Assembly: GCF_014196425.1 (NCBI RefSeq)
Contig: NZ_JACIDR010000001.1
Location: 1 to 64,000 of the forward strand
Reading direction: 5' to 3'
Length of the DNA: 64,000 nt
DNA from: Hansschlegelia beijingensis
GTDB lineage: Bacteria; Pseudomonadota; Alphaproteobacteria; Rhizobiales; Methylopilaceae
Made by a program: the position numbers and the translations under genes. Position 1 is the first letter of the stretch. Every line of letters begins with the position of its first letter. Under the pieces are notes generated by a model, which worked only from the letters and a program-made list of their open reading frames with translations, had not been told where the DNA came from and searched no databases. Positions 18,498 through 28,002 of this stretch are shown here, in pieces.

Positions 18498-21245
18498 GTG
18501 GCGGTGTTGGACTCCTCACCAAACGGGTCGGCGGAAGCCGCCAATCGCGCCCTCTGGGCGAGCACGATCGCATTCACGGCGAGCTTCGCCGTCTGGACGA
18601 TCTTCGCCATCATCGGCATCGGGATCCGGGACGAGCTTGACCTCTCGGAGACGCAGTTCGGCCTCCTGGTGGGAACGCCGATCCTCTCCGGATCGCTTTC
18701 GCGGCTCTTCCTGGGCATGTGGTCGGACCGCTACGGCGGCCGCAAGATCTTCGCCGCGCTGATGTTCATCTCCGCGGCCGCGACCTTCGCCCTGATCTGG
18801 GCGGACAACTACCCCAAGATGCTGCTCGCGGGCCTCGTCGTGGGGCTCGCCGGCGGCACCTTCTCGGTCGGCATTCCCTACGTTTCGCGGTTCTTCTCCC
18901 CTGAAAAACAGGGCACCGCGCTTGGCATCTTCGGAGCCGGCAACGTCGGAGCGGCGGTCACCAAGTTCCTCGCCCCGTTCGTGATGGTCGCGATGGGCTG
19001 GCGCGGCGTCGCGGAGGTCTGGGCGGTTGGCCTCGCGCTTACCGCGGTCGTCTTCCTGCTCGTCACCAAGGACGAGCCGGCCGACACGGCCCGGGCGCCC
19101 GAGGCGTTCCTCGACCAGTTCAAGGTGCTCGTCCACGCGCAGGTCTGGCGTTTCTCGCTCTACTACTTCTTCGTGTTCGGCGGGTTCGTCGCGCTGGCCC
19201 TGTGGCTGCCGCACTACCTGGTCTCGACCTACGGCCTGTCGCTGTCCTCCGCCGGCATGCTGGCCGCCTTCTACTCGGTGCCGGCCAGCCTGTTCCGCGT
19301 CTATGGCGGCGTGCTGTCCGACCGATACGGCGCCCGCGCGGTGCTGTACTGGACCTTCGCGGTCGGCGTCGTGTCGACCTTCATGCTGTCCTATCCGCCG
19401 ACGACCTACATCATCGAGGGGATCAGGGAGCCGATCCGCTTCTCTACGAGCATGGGGCTCGCCCCGTTCCTGATCATCATGTTCGTCCTTGGCTTCTTCA
19501 TGAGCCTCGGCAAGGCCGCCGTGTACAAGCACGTGCCGGTCTACTACCCGCACGAGGTCGGCGCCGTCGGCGGACTGGTCGGGATGATCGGCGGGCTCGG
19601 CGGCTTCCTCCTGCCGGTCGCCTTCGGCGTGCTGGAGGACCTGACGGGCGTCCGGACAGCCTGCTTCGCGCTGCTGTTCCTGATCGCGATCGCGTCGCTG
19701 ATCTGGATGCATGTGTCGGTCCTGAGCCTGAACCGCGAGAAGGCTCAGCCTGCAGCGCCGGCGAGCGCGCCGGCGCTCCCGCTCGCTGAGCCAGCGCTCC
19801 CGCTCGGTGAGCCGGGAGCGGCGACGGACGAACGGCGCGCGCCCGAGCAGGCGGCGCAGAAGGCGCAGGAGGCGCGCGATCCGCACCTGCTGACCGACTG
19901 GCGCCCGGAGGACCCACAATTCTGGGAGAGCACCGGTCGAGCCATCGCCCGGCGCAATCTCTGGATCTCGACCTATTGTCTCGCGCTGGCGTTCGCCGTC
20001 TGGCAGATCTGGAGCATCGTCGTGGCGTGGTTGCCGGCGGCAGGCTTCCAGTTCACCTCGAACCAGCTCTTCTGGCTCGCCGCGGCGCCTGGAATCTCGG
20101 GCGCCACGCTGCGCATCTTCTACTCCTTCCTGGTGCCCGTGTTCGGCGGGCGGTTGTGGACGGCTCTCTCGACCGGGCTGCTTCTCATTCCCGCCTTCGG
20201 CCTCGGCTATGCCATCCAGAACCCCGAGACGCCCTATCTGATCTTCCTCGCGCTCGCGCTCCTCTGCGGCTTCGGCGGCGGCAACTTCGCCTCGTCCGTC
20301 TCGAACATCTCCTTCTTCTTCCCCAGGAAGGAGAAGGGCCGCGCCCTCGCGATCAATTCCGGGATCGGCAATCTGGGCGTCAGCGTCATGCAGATGGTCG
20401 TGCCCATCGTCATCTCGATGGGCATCTTCGGCTATCTCTCCGGATCGCCGCAGACGACGCCCGACGGCGCGACGGTCTGGCTGCAGAACGCCGGCTTCTT
20501 CTGGGTGCCGCTGATCGTGGTCGGCGTCCTCGCGGCCTGGTTCGGCATGGACGACATCGCCTCCGCCAAGGCCTCGTTCACCGAGCAGATGGTCATCTTC
20601 CGACACCTGCACACCTGGGTGATGTGCTGGCTCTACACGGGGACGTTCGGGACCTTCATCGGAATGTCCGCGGGCTTCCCGCTGCTGACACGGCTCGTCT
20701 TTCCGCAGGTCGACGCGCTGAATTACGCCTTCGTCGGACCTTTGGTGGGCGCCCTCTCGCGCGCCTTTTCGGGAGGCCTGTCCGACCGGCTCGGCGGCGA
20801 GCGCGTGTCGTTCTGGGTCTTCGTTTCGATGATCGTCTTCACGTTCCTGCTCATCTGGGGCCTCAAGATCGAGAGCTTCACGATCTTCTTCTCCATGACC
20901 CTGCTGCTCTTCTTCGCGAGCGGCGTCGGCAACGCCTCGACCTTCCAGATGGTGCCCGGGATCATGGCGCGGGTCGTCGAAACCCAGGCGCCGCACGCGA
21001 CCGCCGAGGAGCGCCGTCACAGGGCGGAGTTCGAGAGCGCGGCGATCACCGGCTTCATCTCCGCCATCGCGGCCTATGGCGGCTTCTACATTCCCAAAGC
21101 TCTTGGGACCTCGATCGCCGTCTCCGGGAACGCCGACGCGGCGCTCTACGGTTTCGCCGTCTTCTTCATCACCTGCGCCCTGGCGACCTGGTTCTTCTAC
21201 ACCGGACCGCGCGGGCTGTTCAGGACGACGGAGCCACGCGCATGA
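18498..21245 (+). CDS. narK: Fused NarK1-NarK2 nitrate/nitrite transporter
   Basis: The product of about 915 residues is two complete major facilitator units in one chain. The N-terminal half (about 20-420) is of the NarK1 type thought to import nitrate with protons; the C-terminal half (about 480-910) is of the NarK2 type thought to exchange nitrate and nitrite. Each has about 12 membrane helices; LSRLFLGMWSDRYGGRK and RAFSGGLSDRLGGER are the loop 2-3 motifs of the two halves, and GNVGAAVTKF and GIGNLGVSVMQ are nitrate-signature segments. The linker is Ala/Pro/Glu-rich. GTG at 18498 is chosen because GGAGA lies 8 bases upstream; an in-frame GTG at 18471 lacks such a site. It leads the nar operon and overlaps narG by 4 bases. 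Confidence 0.93.
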   Translation: MAVLDSSPNGSAEAANRALWASTIAFTASFAVWTIFAIIGIGIRDELDLSETQFGLLVGTPILSGSLSRLFLGMWSDRYGGRKIFAALMFISAAATFALIWADNYPKMLLAGLVVGLAGGTFSVGIPYVSRFFSPEKQGTALGIFGAGNVGAAVTKFLAPFVMVAMGWRGVAEVWAVGLALTAVVFLLVTKDEPADTARAPEAFLDQFKVLVHAQVWRFSLYYFFVFGGFVALALWLPHYLVSTYGLSLSSAGMLAAFYSVPASLFRVYGGVLSDRYGARAVLYWTFAVGVVSTFMLSYPPTTYIIEGIREPIRFSTSMGLAPFLIIMFVLGFFMSLGKAAVYKHVPVYYPHEVGAVGGLVGMIGGLGGFLLPVAFGVLEDLTGVRTACFALLFLIAIASLIWMHVSVLSLNREKAQPAAPASAPALPLAEPALPLGEPGAATDERRAPEQAAQKAQEARDPHLLTDWRPEDPQFWESTGRAIARRNLWISTYCLALAFAVWQIWSIVVAWLPAAGFQFTSNQLFWLAAAPGISGATLRIFYSFLVPVFGGRLWTALSTGLLLIPAFGLGYAIQNPETPYLIFLALALLCGFGGGNFASSVSNISFFFPRKEKGRALAINSGIGNLGVSVMQMVVPIVISMGIFGYLSGSPQTTPDGATVWLQNAGFFWVPLIVVGVLAAWFGMDDIASAKASFTEQMVIFRHLHTWVMCWLYTGTFGTFIGMSAGFPLLTRLVFPQVDALNYAFVGPLVGALSRAFSGGLSDRLGGERVSFWVFVSMIVFTFLLIWGLKIESFTIFFSMTLLLFFASGVGNASTFQMVPGIMARVVETQAPHATAEERRHRAEFESAAITGFISAIAAYGGFYIPKALGTSIAVSGNADAALYGFAVFFITCALATWFFYTGPRGLFRTTEPRA

Positions 21246-24200
21246 GTCACTTTCTTGATCGGCTGACCTTCTTCCGGCAGCACCGCGAGACCTTCTCGGA
21301 CGGGTGGGGCGTCGCGACGGACGAGCCGCGCGCCTGGGAGAACGCCTACCGGAAGCGCTGGGCGTCGGACAAGATCGTCCGCTCCACCCACGGCGTGAAC
21401 TGCACCGGCTCCTGCTCGTGGAAGATCTACGTCAAGGGCGGCATCGTCACCTGGGAGACCCAGCAGACCGACTACCCCCGCACGCGCCCTGATCTGCCCA
21501 ATCACGAGCCGCGCGGCTGCCCCCGCGGCGCGAGCTACAGCTGGTACCTCTATTCGGGAACGCGCATCAAATATCCGCTCGTGCGCGCGCGGATGCTGAG
21601 GGCATGGCGCCGGGCGCGCGCGACCCTCGCTCCGGTCGAGGCGTGGCGCGAGATCGTCACGGACGCGGACACGCGCGCGGACTGGGTGACGCGCCGCGGC
21701 CGTGGCGGCTTCGTGCGCGCAAGCTGGGACGAGGTCTCCGAGATCATCGCCGCGGCGAACATCTACACGATCAAGGAATACGGTCCGGACCGGATCACCG
21801 GCTTCTCGCCCATTCCGGCCATGTCGATGGTCTCCTATGCGGCGGGCACGCGCTACCTGTCCCTAATCGGCGGCAGTTGTCTCAGCTTCTACGACTGGTA
21901 TTGCGACCTGCCGCCGGCCTCCCCGCAGACCTGGGGCGAACAGACGGACGTTCCGGAGAGCGCCGACTGGTACAATGCGGGCTTCCTGCTCGTCTGGGGC
22001 TCGAATATCCCGCAGACCCGGTCGCCGGACGCGCACTTCTACACGGAGGCCCGCTACAAGGGCGCCAAGAGCGTCGTCATCTCGCCGGATTACAGCGAGG
22101 CCTGCAAGTTCGCCGATATGTGGCTGCACCCCAAGCAGGGCACGGACGCCGCGCTGGCGCTCGCCCTCGGCCATATCGTGCTCAAGGAATTCTACATCGA
22201 CCGGCAGGTCCCGTACTTCCAGGACTATGCGCGCCGCTACAGCGACATGCCCTTCCTGGTGAAGCTGGTCGAACGCGCCGGCCAGCTGGTCCCGGAACGC
22301 TTCCTCCGCGCCGCCGACTTCCCCGACGCGCTCGGGGAGGAGGCGAACCCCGACTGGAAGACCGTCGCCATGGACGAGGACGGGCGCATCGTCTGTCCGC
22401 GCGGGTCGGCCGGGTTCCGCTGGGGCGATCCGGGCAAATGGAACCTCGAGGAGAAGGACGGCGCCGGCGCGCCGGCGTCCTTGCGGCTCTCGATGGTCGG
22501 CGTCGACGACGAGCTCGCCCCCGTGAGCTTCCCCTATTTCGGCGGCAACGCGCCGGGCGCCTTCGTTTCGACCGGTCATTCGGAGGTGCTGAACCGCGTC
22601 ACGCCGGTGCGCCTCCTCGAGCTCAAGGACGGCGAGGCGCTCGTCGCCACCGTGTTCGACCTGCTCTGCGCGAATTACGGCGTGGACCGCGGCTTCGGCG
22701 GGGGCGACGTCGCCCCGACCTACGATGATGACGTGCCGTTCAGCCCGGCCTGGGCCGAGCGCATCTGCGGCGTGCCGCGGCAGGCGATCCTCCAGACGGC
22801 GCGCGAATTCGCCGAGACCGCGGAGAAGACCAACGGGCGCGCGATGGCGATCGTCGGCGCGGGGATCAACCACTGGTACCACATGGACATGAGCTATCGC
22901 GGCATCATCGCGTTGCTCGTCATGTGCGGCTGCGTGGGCCAGTCCGGCGGCGGCTGGGCGCATTATGTCGGCCAGGAGAAGCTGCGCCCGGTGACAGGCT
23001 GGCTGCCTCTCGCGTTCGCGCTCGACTGGACGCGCCCGCCAAGACAGGTGAACGGCACGTCGTTCTTCTACACGCACACGGACCAGTGGCGCTACGAGAC
23101 GCTCAAGGTCTCGGACATCCTTTCCCCGACGGCTCCGGCCGGGGACTGGTCTGGCTCCATGCTCGACTACAACCTCCGCGCGGTGCGCATGGGTTGGCTG
23201 CCCTCCTCGCCGCAGCTCAACACCAATCCTCTTGCGCTGGCGCGTGATCTGGAGGCGCGCGGCCAGGATCCCGCCAAGGCCCTGCCCGGCATGCTGAAGT
23301 CCGGCGAAGTCGCCTTCGCCATGGCCGACCCGGACGCGCCCCAGAACTGGCCGCGGAACATGTTCTTCTGGCGCTCCAACGTGCTCGGAGCCAGCGGCAA
23401 GGGTCACGAATACTTCCTGAAGCATCTGATCGGCTCCCTCCACGGCGTCGTCGGCAGAGAGGAGGGGGGGCGGCCCGATGAGGTCGTCTGGCGCGAGGAG
23501 GCTCCGAAGGGCAAGCTCGACCTGATGGTCACCATCGACTTTCGCATGTCGACGACCAGCATCTACTCCGACATCGTTCTTCCGACCGCGACCTGGTACG
23601 AGAAGCACGACCTCAATACTTCAGACATGCATCCCTTCATCCACCCGCTGTCGGCGGCGATCGATCCGGTGTGGGAGTCGCGGACGGACTGGGACATCTT
23701 CCGAACCATCGCGCAGACCTTCTCGCGGCTGGCCGAGGGGCAACTCGGGGTCGAGAAGGACATCGTCCTGACCCCGATCCAGCACGACAGCCCGGACGAG
23801 CTCGCCCAGCCCTATGCCCCGCTCGACTGGGGCCGCGACGACATCGATCCGGAGCCGGGGCGGACCATGGCCACCGTCTCCATCGTCGAGCGTGACTATC
23901 CCGCCACCTATGCGCGCTTCACGTCGCTGGGCCCGAAGCTCGAGGCGCTGGGGAACGGCGGCAAGGGCCTGAACTGGCCGACCAAGGAGGAAGTGGCGGC
24001 GGTCGGCGCGCTGAACGGCCGCGTCGAGACGGGGCCGACCGCCGGGAGGCCGAACGTCCTCACCGACATCGACGCCTGCGAGACGATCCTGATGCTGGCG
24101 CCGGAAACCAACGGTCAGGTCGCGATCAAGGCGTGGGAAGCTCTCGGGAAGGCGACCGGGCGCGATCACACGCATCTTGCGGCCGGCAAGGAGGAGGAGA

Positions 24201-25009
24201 AGATCAGGTTCCGGGACGTCGTGGCCCAACCCCGCAAGATCATCTCCTCTCCGATCTGGTCCGGCCTCGAGAGCGAGAAGGTTTGCTACAACGCCGGCTA
24301 CACCAACGTCCATGAACTCATCCCCTGGCGCACGCTGACCGGCCGGCAGCAGCTCTTCCTCGACCATGAGTGGATCCTGGCGTTCGGCGAGGGCTTCGTG
24401 ACCTGGCGGCCTCCGATCGACACCAGGACGGTCGCGCAGGTCGTCGGGAAACTGCCGAACGGCAATCCCGAGATCCAGCTCAACATCCTCACGCCGCACC
24501 AGAAATGGGGCATCCACTCGACCTATTCCGAGAGCCTTCTGCTTCTCAGCCTCAATCGCGGCGGGCCCGCGATCTGGATCAGCGAAGTGGACGCCCGGAA
24601 AGCCGGAATAGAGGACAACGACTGGATCGAGGCGTTCAACGTGAACGGGGCGGTGACGGCGCGGGCGATCGTTTCGCAGCGCGTGATGGAAGGCACGGCG
24701 ATCATGTATCACGCGCAGGAAAAGCTCGTGAATACTGTCGGGTCCGAGATTACCAGCCAGCGCGGCGGCGTGCACAACTCGATCACCCGCATCAACATGA
24801 AGCCCACTCACATGATCGGCGGGTACGTCCAGTTCGCCTACGGCTTCAACTATTACGGGACGGTCGGAGCGAACCGCGATGAGTTCGTCATCGTTCGCAA
24901 GATGAACAACGTAAACTGGTTCGATAAGGCCGTAGACGACGCGTTCAACCTGGACGCCACCGCCGATTGGGGCGGACACAGCGCCGCGTCAAAGGAAAAA
25001 GTGACATGA
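21242..25009 (+). CDS. narG: Respiratory nitrate reductase alpha subunit (molybdopterin catalytic subunit)
   Basis: The 1255-residue subunit reduces nitrate to nitrite on the cytoplasmic face of the inner membrane. His50, Cys54, Cys58 and Cys93 give the H-x3-C-x3-C-x34-C ligand pattern of the FS0 iron-sulfur cluster at the same numbers as in E. coli NarG. The bis-MGD-binding domains follow through the rest of the chain. There is no twin-arginine signal, as expected for the membrane-bound Nar (not Nap) enzyme. Length matches NarG (about 1250). The ATG at 21242 overlaps the narK stop, and the next gene overlaps its stop in the same way. Confidence 0.97.
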   Translation: MSHFLDRLTFFRQHRETFSDGWGVATDEPRAWENAYRKRWASDKIVRSTHGVNCTGSCSWKIYVKGGIVTWETQQTDYPRTRPDLPNHEPRGCPRGASYSWYLYSGTRIKYPLVRARMLRAWRRARATLAPVEAWREIVTDADTRADWVTRRGRGGFVRASWDEVSEIIAAANIYTIKEYGPDRITGFSPIPAMSMVSYAAGTRYLSLIGGSCLSFYDWYCDLPPASPQTWGEQTDVPESADWYNAGFLLVWGSNIPQTRSPDAHFYTEARYKGAKSVVISPDYSEACKFADMWLHPKQGTDAALALALGHIVLKEFYIDRQVPYFQDYARRYSDMPFLVKLVERAGQLVPERFLRAADFPDALGEEANPDWKTVAMDEDGRIVCPRGSAGFRWGDPGKWNLEEKDGAGAPASLRLSMVGVDDELAPVSFPYFGGNAPGAFVSTGHSEVLNRVTPVRLLELKDGEALVATVFDLLCANYGVDRGFGGGDVAPTYDDDVPFSPAWAERICGVPRQAILQTAREFAETAEKTNGRAMAIVGAGINHWYHMDMSYRGIIALLVMCGCVGQSGGGWAHYVGQEKLRPVTGWLPLAFALDWTRPPRQVNGTSFFYTHTDQWRYETLKVSDILSPTAPAGDWSGSMLDYNLRAVRMGWLPSSPQLNTNPLALARDLEARGQDPAKALPGMLKSGEVAFAMADPDAPQNWPRNMFFWRSNVLGASGKGHEYFLKHLIGSLHGVVGREEGGRPDEVVWREEAPKGKLDLMVTIDFRMSTTSIYSDIVLPTATWYEKHDLNTSDMHPFIHPLSAAIDPVWESRTDWDIFRTIAQTFSRLAEGQLGVEKDIVLTPIQHDSPDELAQPYAPLDWGRDDIDPEPGRTMATVSIVERDYPATYARFTSLGPKLEALGNGGKGLNWPTKEEVAAVGALNGRVETGPTAGRPNVLTDIDACETILMLAPETNGQVAIKAWEALGKATGRDHTHLAAGKEEEKIRFRDVVAQPRKIISSPIWSGLESEKVCYNAGYTNVHELIPWRTLTGRQQLFLDHEWILAFGEGFVTWRPPIDTRTVAQVVGKLPNGNPEIQLNILTPHQKWGIHSTYSESLLLLSLNRGGPAIWISEVDARKAGIEDNDWIEAFNVNGAVTARAIVSQRVMEGTAIMYHAQEKLVNTVGSEITSQRGGVHNSITRINMKPTHMIGGYVQFAYGFNYYGTVGANRDEFVIVRKMNNVNWFDKAVDDAFNLDATADWGGHSAASKEKVT

Positions 25010-26532
25010 GAGTCCGCGCGCAGATCGGGATGGTGCTGAATCTCGACAAATGCATCGGGTGCCATACCTGCTCGATAACTTGCAAGAACGTCTGGACCAA
25101 CCGCGAAGGCGTCGAATACGCCTGGTTCAACAATGTCGAGTCGAAGCCCGGAATCGGCTATCCGAAGGATTGGGAGAACCAGAGCCGGTGGAAGGGCGGT
25201 TGGGTCCGCAAGGCGAACGGCCGCATCGAGCCTAAGATCGGCGCCAAGTGGCGGGTTTTGGCCAAGATTTTCGCCAATCCGGATCTGCCCGAGATCGACG
25301 ACTTCTACGAGCCCTACACTTTCGAATACGCCTGGCTGCAGAAGGCGCCCGAGCTTCAGGCGCAGCCGTCCGCCAAGCCGCGCTCGCTCATCACCGGCGA
25401 GGTGATGAACAAGATCGAATGGTCGGGCAACTGGGAGGACGATCTCGGAGGAGAGTTCGAGCGGCGCTCGCAGGATCATAATTTCGAGGGCATCGAGAAG
25501 GAAATCTACGGGCAGTTCGAGAAGACGTTCCTGATGTATCTGCCGAGGCTTTGCGAGCATTGCCTCAATCCGTCCTGCGTCGCGTCCTGCCCGTCCGGAG
25601 CCATCTACAAGCGCGAAGAGGATGGCATCGTCCTGATCGACCAGGAGAAGTGCCGAGGCTGGCGCATGTGCGTCTCGGGCTGCCCCTACAAGAAGATCTA
25701 CTACAACTGGTCCTCGGGAAAATCCGAGAAGTGCATCTTCTGCTTCCCGCGCATCGAGGCCGGCCAGCCGACCGTGTGCTCGGAAACCTGCGTCGGACGC
25801 ATCCGCTATCTCGGCGTCATGCTCTACGACGCGGATCGGATCGAGGAGGCGGCGTCGGTCGAGAACCCGCAGTCGCTCTATGAGTCGCAGCTCTCGATCT
25901 TCCTCAATCCCCGAGATCCCGAGGTCCGCAAGCAGGCGCTGGCCGACGGGGTGCCGGAAGAATGGCTCGACGCCGCCATCCTCTCGCCCGTCTACAAGAT
26001 GGCGATGGAGTGGAAGGTCGCCTTCCCGCTCCATCCCGAATTCCGCACCCTGCCGATGGTCTGGTACGTGCCGCCGCTTTCGCCGATCCAGTCCGCGGCC
26101 GAGGCCGGAAAGATCTCGGCCAAGAACGGCATGCCGGACATCGAGAGCCTGCGCATCCCGATGCGCTATCTCGCGAACATGCTCACCGCGGGCGAGGAGG
26201 CGCCGATCATCTCCGCGCTCAAGCGGATGCTGGCGATGCGCGCCTTCATGCGGGCCAAGACGGTCGACGGCCGCCTCGACGAGGGCATCGCGCAGGAGGT
26301 CGGGCTCACCGCCCTCCAGGTCGAGGAGATGTACCGCTACATGGCGCTCGCGGCCTATGAGGATCGCTACGTCATCCCGACCAGCCATCGCGAGGTGGAC
26401 GAAAACGCCTACCACCTGCGCGGCTCGGGCGGCTTCGCCTTCGACGAGCCGACCAACGGGGCGACCAAGACGAACCTGTTCGGCGGCGCCAAGCGCACGC
26501 CGCGCAAGCCCTACATGGACGTGCCGCTATGA
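25006..26532 (+). CDS. narH: Respiratory nitrate reductase beta subunit (iron-sulfur)
   Basis: The 508-residue subunit carries electrons from NarI to NarG through three 4Fe-4S clusters and one 3Fe-4S cluster. The cysteine groups are CIGCHTCSITCK near residue 16, CEHCLNPSCVASCP near residue 184, CRGWRMCVSGCP near 217, and the group from KCIFC to CSETC near 244-263. The Trp in CRGW replaces a cysteine and is the known mark of the 3Fe-4S cluster. The chosen ATG at 25006 has AAAGGAAAA upstream and overlaps the narG stop; an in-frame start 39 bases earlier would lie inside narG and is rejected. Confidence 0.97.
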   Translation: MRVRAQIGMVLNLDKCIGCHTCSITCKNVWTNREGVEYAWFNNVESKPGIGYPKDWENQSRWKGGWVRKANGRIEPKIGAKWRVLAKIFANPDLPEIDDFYEPYTFEYAWLQKAPELQAQPSAKPRSLITGEVMNKIEWSGNWEDDLGGEFERRSQDHNFEGIEKEIYGQFEKTFLMYLPRLCEHCLNPSCVASCPSGAIYKREEDGIVLIDQEKCRGWRMCVSGCPYKKIYYNWSSGKSEKCIFCFPRIEAGQPTVCSETCVGRIRYLGVMLYDADRIEEAASVENPQSLYESQLSIFLNPRDPEVRKQALADGVPEEWLDAAILSPVYKMAMEWKVAFPLHPEFRTLPMVWYVPPLSPIQSAAEAGKISAKNGMPDIESLRIPMRYLANMLTAGEEAPIISALKRMLAMRAFMRAKTVDGRLDEGIAQEVGLTALQVEEMYRYMALAAYEDRYVIPTSHREVDENAYHLRGSGGFAFDEPTNGATKTNLFGGAKRTPRKPYMDVPL

Positions 26533-27227
26533 AGTACACGCTGCGCGGCCTTTCGGCTCTGATCGCCTATCCGAGCGAGGAGCTTCAAACGCATATCGGC
26601 GGCGTCCGCGCCGCCTTGCATCAGGAGGCGGAGCTTTCCCCCGAGGCGCTGGCGCGCCTCGAGCCGGTCTTCGACGCCTTCGGGCGAGACGATCTGTTCG
26701 ACCTGCAGTCCCATTACTGCGAGCTGTTCGACAGTTCGCGCGCGCTCTCTCTCCATCTCTTCGAGCATGTCCACGGCGACGGCCGCCAGCGCGGCCAGGC
26801 CATGATCGATCTCGGGCAGGCCTATCTCGCCCGCGGCTTCATGATGCGGGAGACGGAGCTTCCCGATTACCTGCCGATGTTCCTGGAGTTCCTTTCGGTT
26901 CTGCCGAAGGAGGAAGCGGAGGAATGGCTCGGCCAGCCGGCCCATGTGCTGGCGGCGCTGGAGCAACGCCTCGCCGAGCGGGAAAGCTACTACGCCGGCG
27001 TGCTGCACAGCCTTGTGCGGCTCGCTGAGCGGCGCCCTGCGCCGGAGGCCGCCCCCGACCTTCCCGATTATCGGGACCCGGCGACGCCCGAGGAAGTCGA
27101 CCGCGCGTGGGAGGATGCTCCCATCAACTTCAACGCCCCTCTTGGGGAGTCGGCCGAGCCGTCCCGGCTGATTACGCGCCTGCGCGCCGCGCAACGCGAC
27201 GCGAACGTGCAAGCAAAAGGAGGCTGA
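26529..27227 (+). CDS. narJ: Nitrate reductase molybdenum cofactor assembly chaperone
   Basis: This 232-residue, mostly helical, acidic cytoplasmic protein of the NarJ/TorD fold binds apo-NarG and holds it until the molybdenum cofactor and iron-sulfur cluster are inserted; it is not part of the final enzyme. YPSEELQTHI near the start and the segment ETELPDYLPMFLEFLS (about residues 113-128) are NarJ signatures. It is translationally coupled to narH by an ATGA overlap and directly precedes narI, the standard gene order. Confidence 0.94.
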   Translation: MKYTLRGLSALIAYPSEELQTHIGGVRAALHQEAELSPEALARLEPVFDAFGRDDLFDLQSHYCELFDSSRALSLHLFEHVHGDGRQRGQAMIDLGQAYLARGFMMRETELPDYLPMFLEFLSVLPKEEAEEWLGQPAHVLAALEQRLAERESYYAGVLHSLVRLAERRPAPEAAPDLPDYRDPATPEEVDRAWEDAPINFNAPLGESAEPSRLITRLRAAQRDANVQAKGG

Positions 27228-27228
27228 G

Positions 27229-28002
27229 ATGTGGGAGACAGTGAACTACCTCCTCTTCGGCTGGTACCCTTATCTGGCCGTCACCGTCCTGGTGTTCGGA
27301 AGCATCCTGCGCTTCGATCGGGCGCAGTATTCCTGGCGCTCGGAATCCTCGCAGTTCCTCCGGCGCAAGCAGATGCTGGTCGGATCGAACCTGTTCCACC
27401 TGGGCATCCTGGTGATCCTGGTCGGACACTTCGTCGGCCTGCTCACCCCGATCGCGGTCTTCGAGCAGTTCGGCATAAGCCACACGGCGAAGCAGGTGAT
27501 GGCCATCGCGGTGGGCGGAATCGCCGGCATCGCGGCCCTCATCGGTTGCTCGCTGCTGCTTCACCGCCGGCTGTTCGACGCCCGCATCCGGCGCAGCTCC
27601 TCGATCGGCGACATCCTCGTGCTCACCCTGATCTGGGTACAGCTGATCGTCGGAATCGGCAGCTTCTACTGGACGTTCCAGGCGCTCGACGGGCACGAGA
27701 TGGTGCGCTTCATGGGGTGGGCGCAAGGCCTCCTGACCTTCAAGCCGGACGCGTCGAACCTGCTGATGGAGACCGCGCTCGTCTACCGTCTGCACATCGT
27801 CATCGGCCTGACGATCTTCCTGATCACCCCGTTCACCCGGCTCGTGCACGTCTTCAGCGCACCGATCTGGTACCTGTTCCGACCAGGCTATCAGGTGGTG
27901 CGGTCGCGCCGCGGGCCCTCGCAACCAGTCCAGGATCCATTCGGCGGCGCGGTCAGCGGCGCCGTCTCGATCGGTCGGGCTCAGGCGGAGAGCGCACAAT
28001 GA
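27229..28002 (+). CDS. narI: Respiratory nitrate reductase gamma subunit (cytochrome b)
   Basis: The 257-residue membrane subunit has five helices and two b-type hemes, and oxidises quinol at the periplasmic side. Candidate heme ligands are His57 and His67 in the second helix (NLFHLG and VGHFVG) and His189 and His207 in the fifth (YRLHIV and VHVFSAP), the positions expected from E. coli NarI. The gene starts one base after the narJ stop, with AAAAGGAGG just before it, the strongest ribosome site in the operon. The stop overlaps the next gene by 4 bases. The C-terminal tail of about 40 residues is longer than usual and hydrophilic. Confidence 0.96.
   Translation: MWETVNYLLFGWYPYLAVTVLVFGSILRFDRAQYSWRSESSQFLRRKQMLVGSNLFHLGILVILVGHFVGLLTPIAVFEQFGISHTAKQVMAIAVGGIAGIAALIGCSLLLHRRLFDARIRRSSSIGDILVLTLIWVQLIVGIGSFYWTFQALDGHEMVRFMGWAQGLLTFKPDASNLLMETALVYRLHIVIGLTIFLITPFTRLVHVFSAPIWYLFRPGYQVVRSRRGPSQPVQDPFGGAVSGAVSIGRAQAESAQ

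Noticed and set aside
18516-21020. Open frame of 834 codons antisense to narK
   Set aside because: Composition (Arg, Asp, Glu, His, Gln runs) is that of the complement of a high-GC membrane-protein gene; no domain is recognisable.
19976-21241. Long in-frame extension upstream of narG
   Set aside because: It runs through narK in another frame. The encoded stretch is Arg-rich without fold, while ATG at 21242 begins the known NarG N-terminus (His50/Cys54/Cys58 numbering fits) and overlaps narK by 4 bases.
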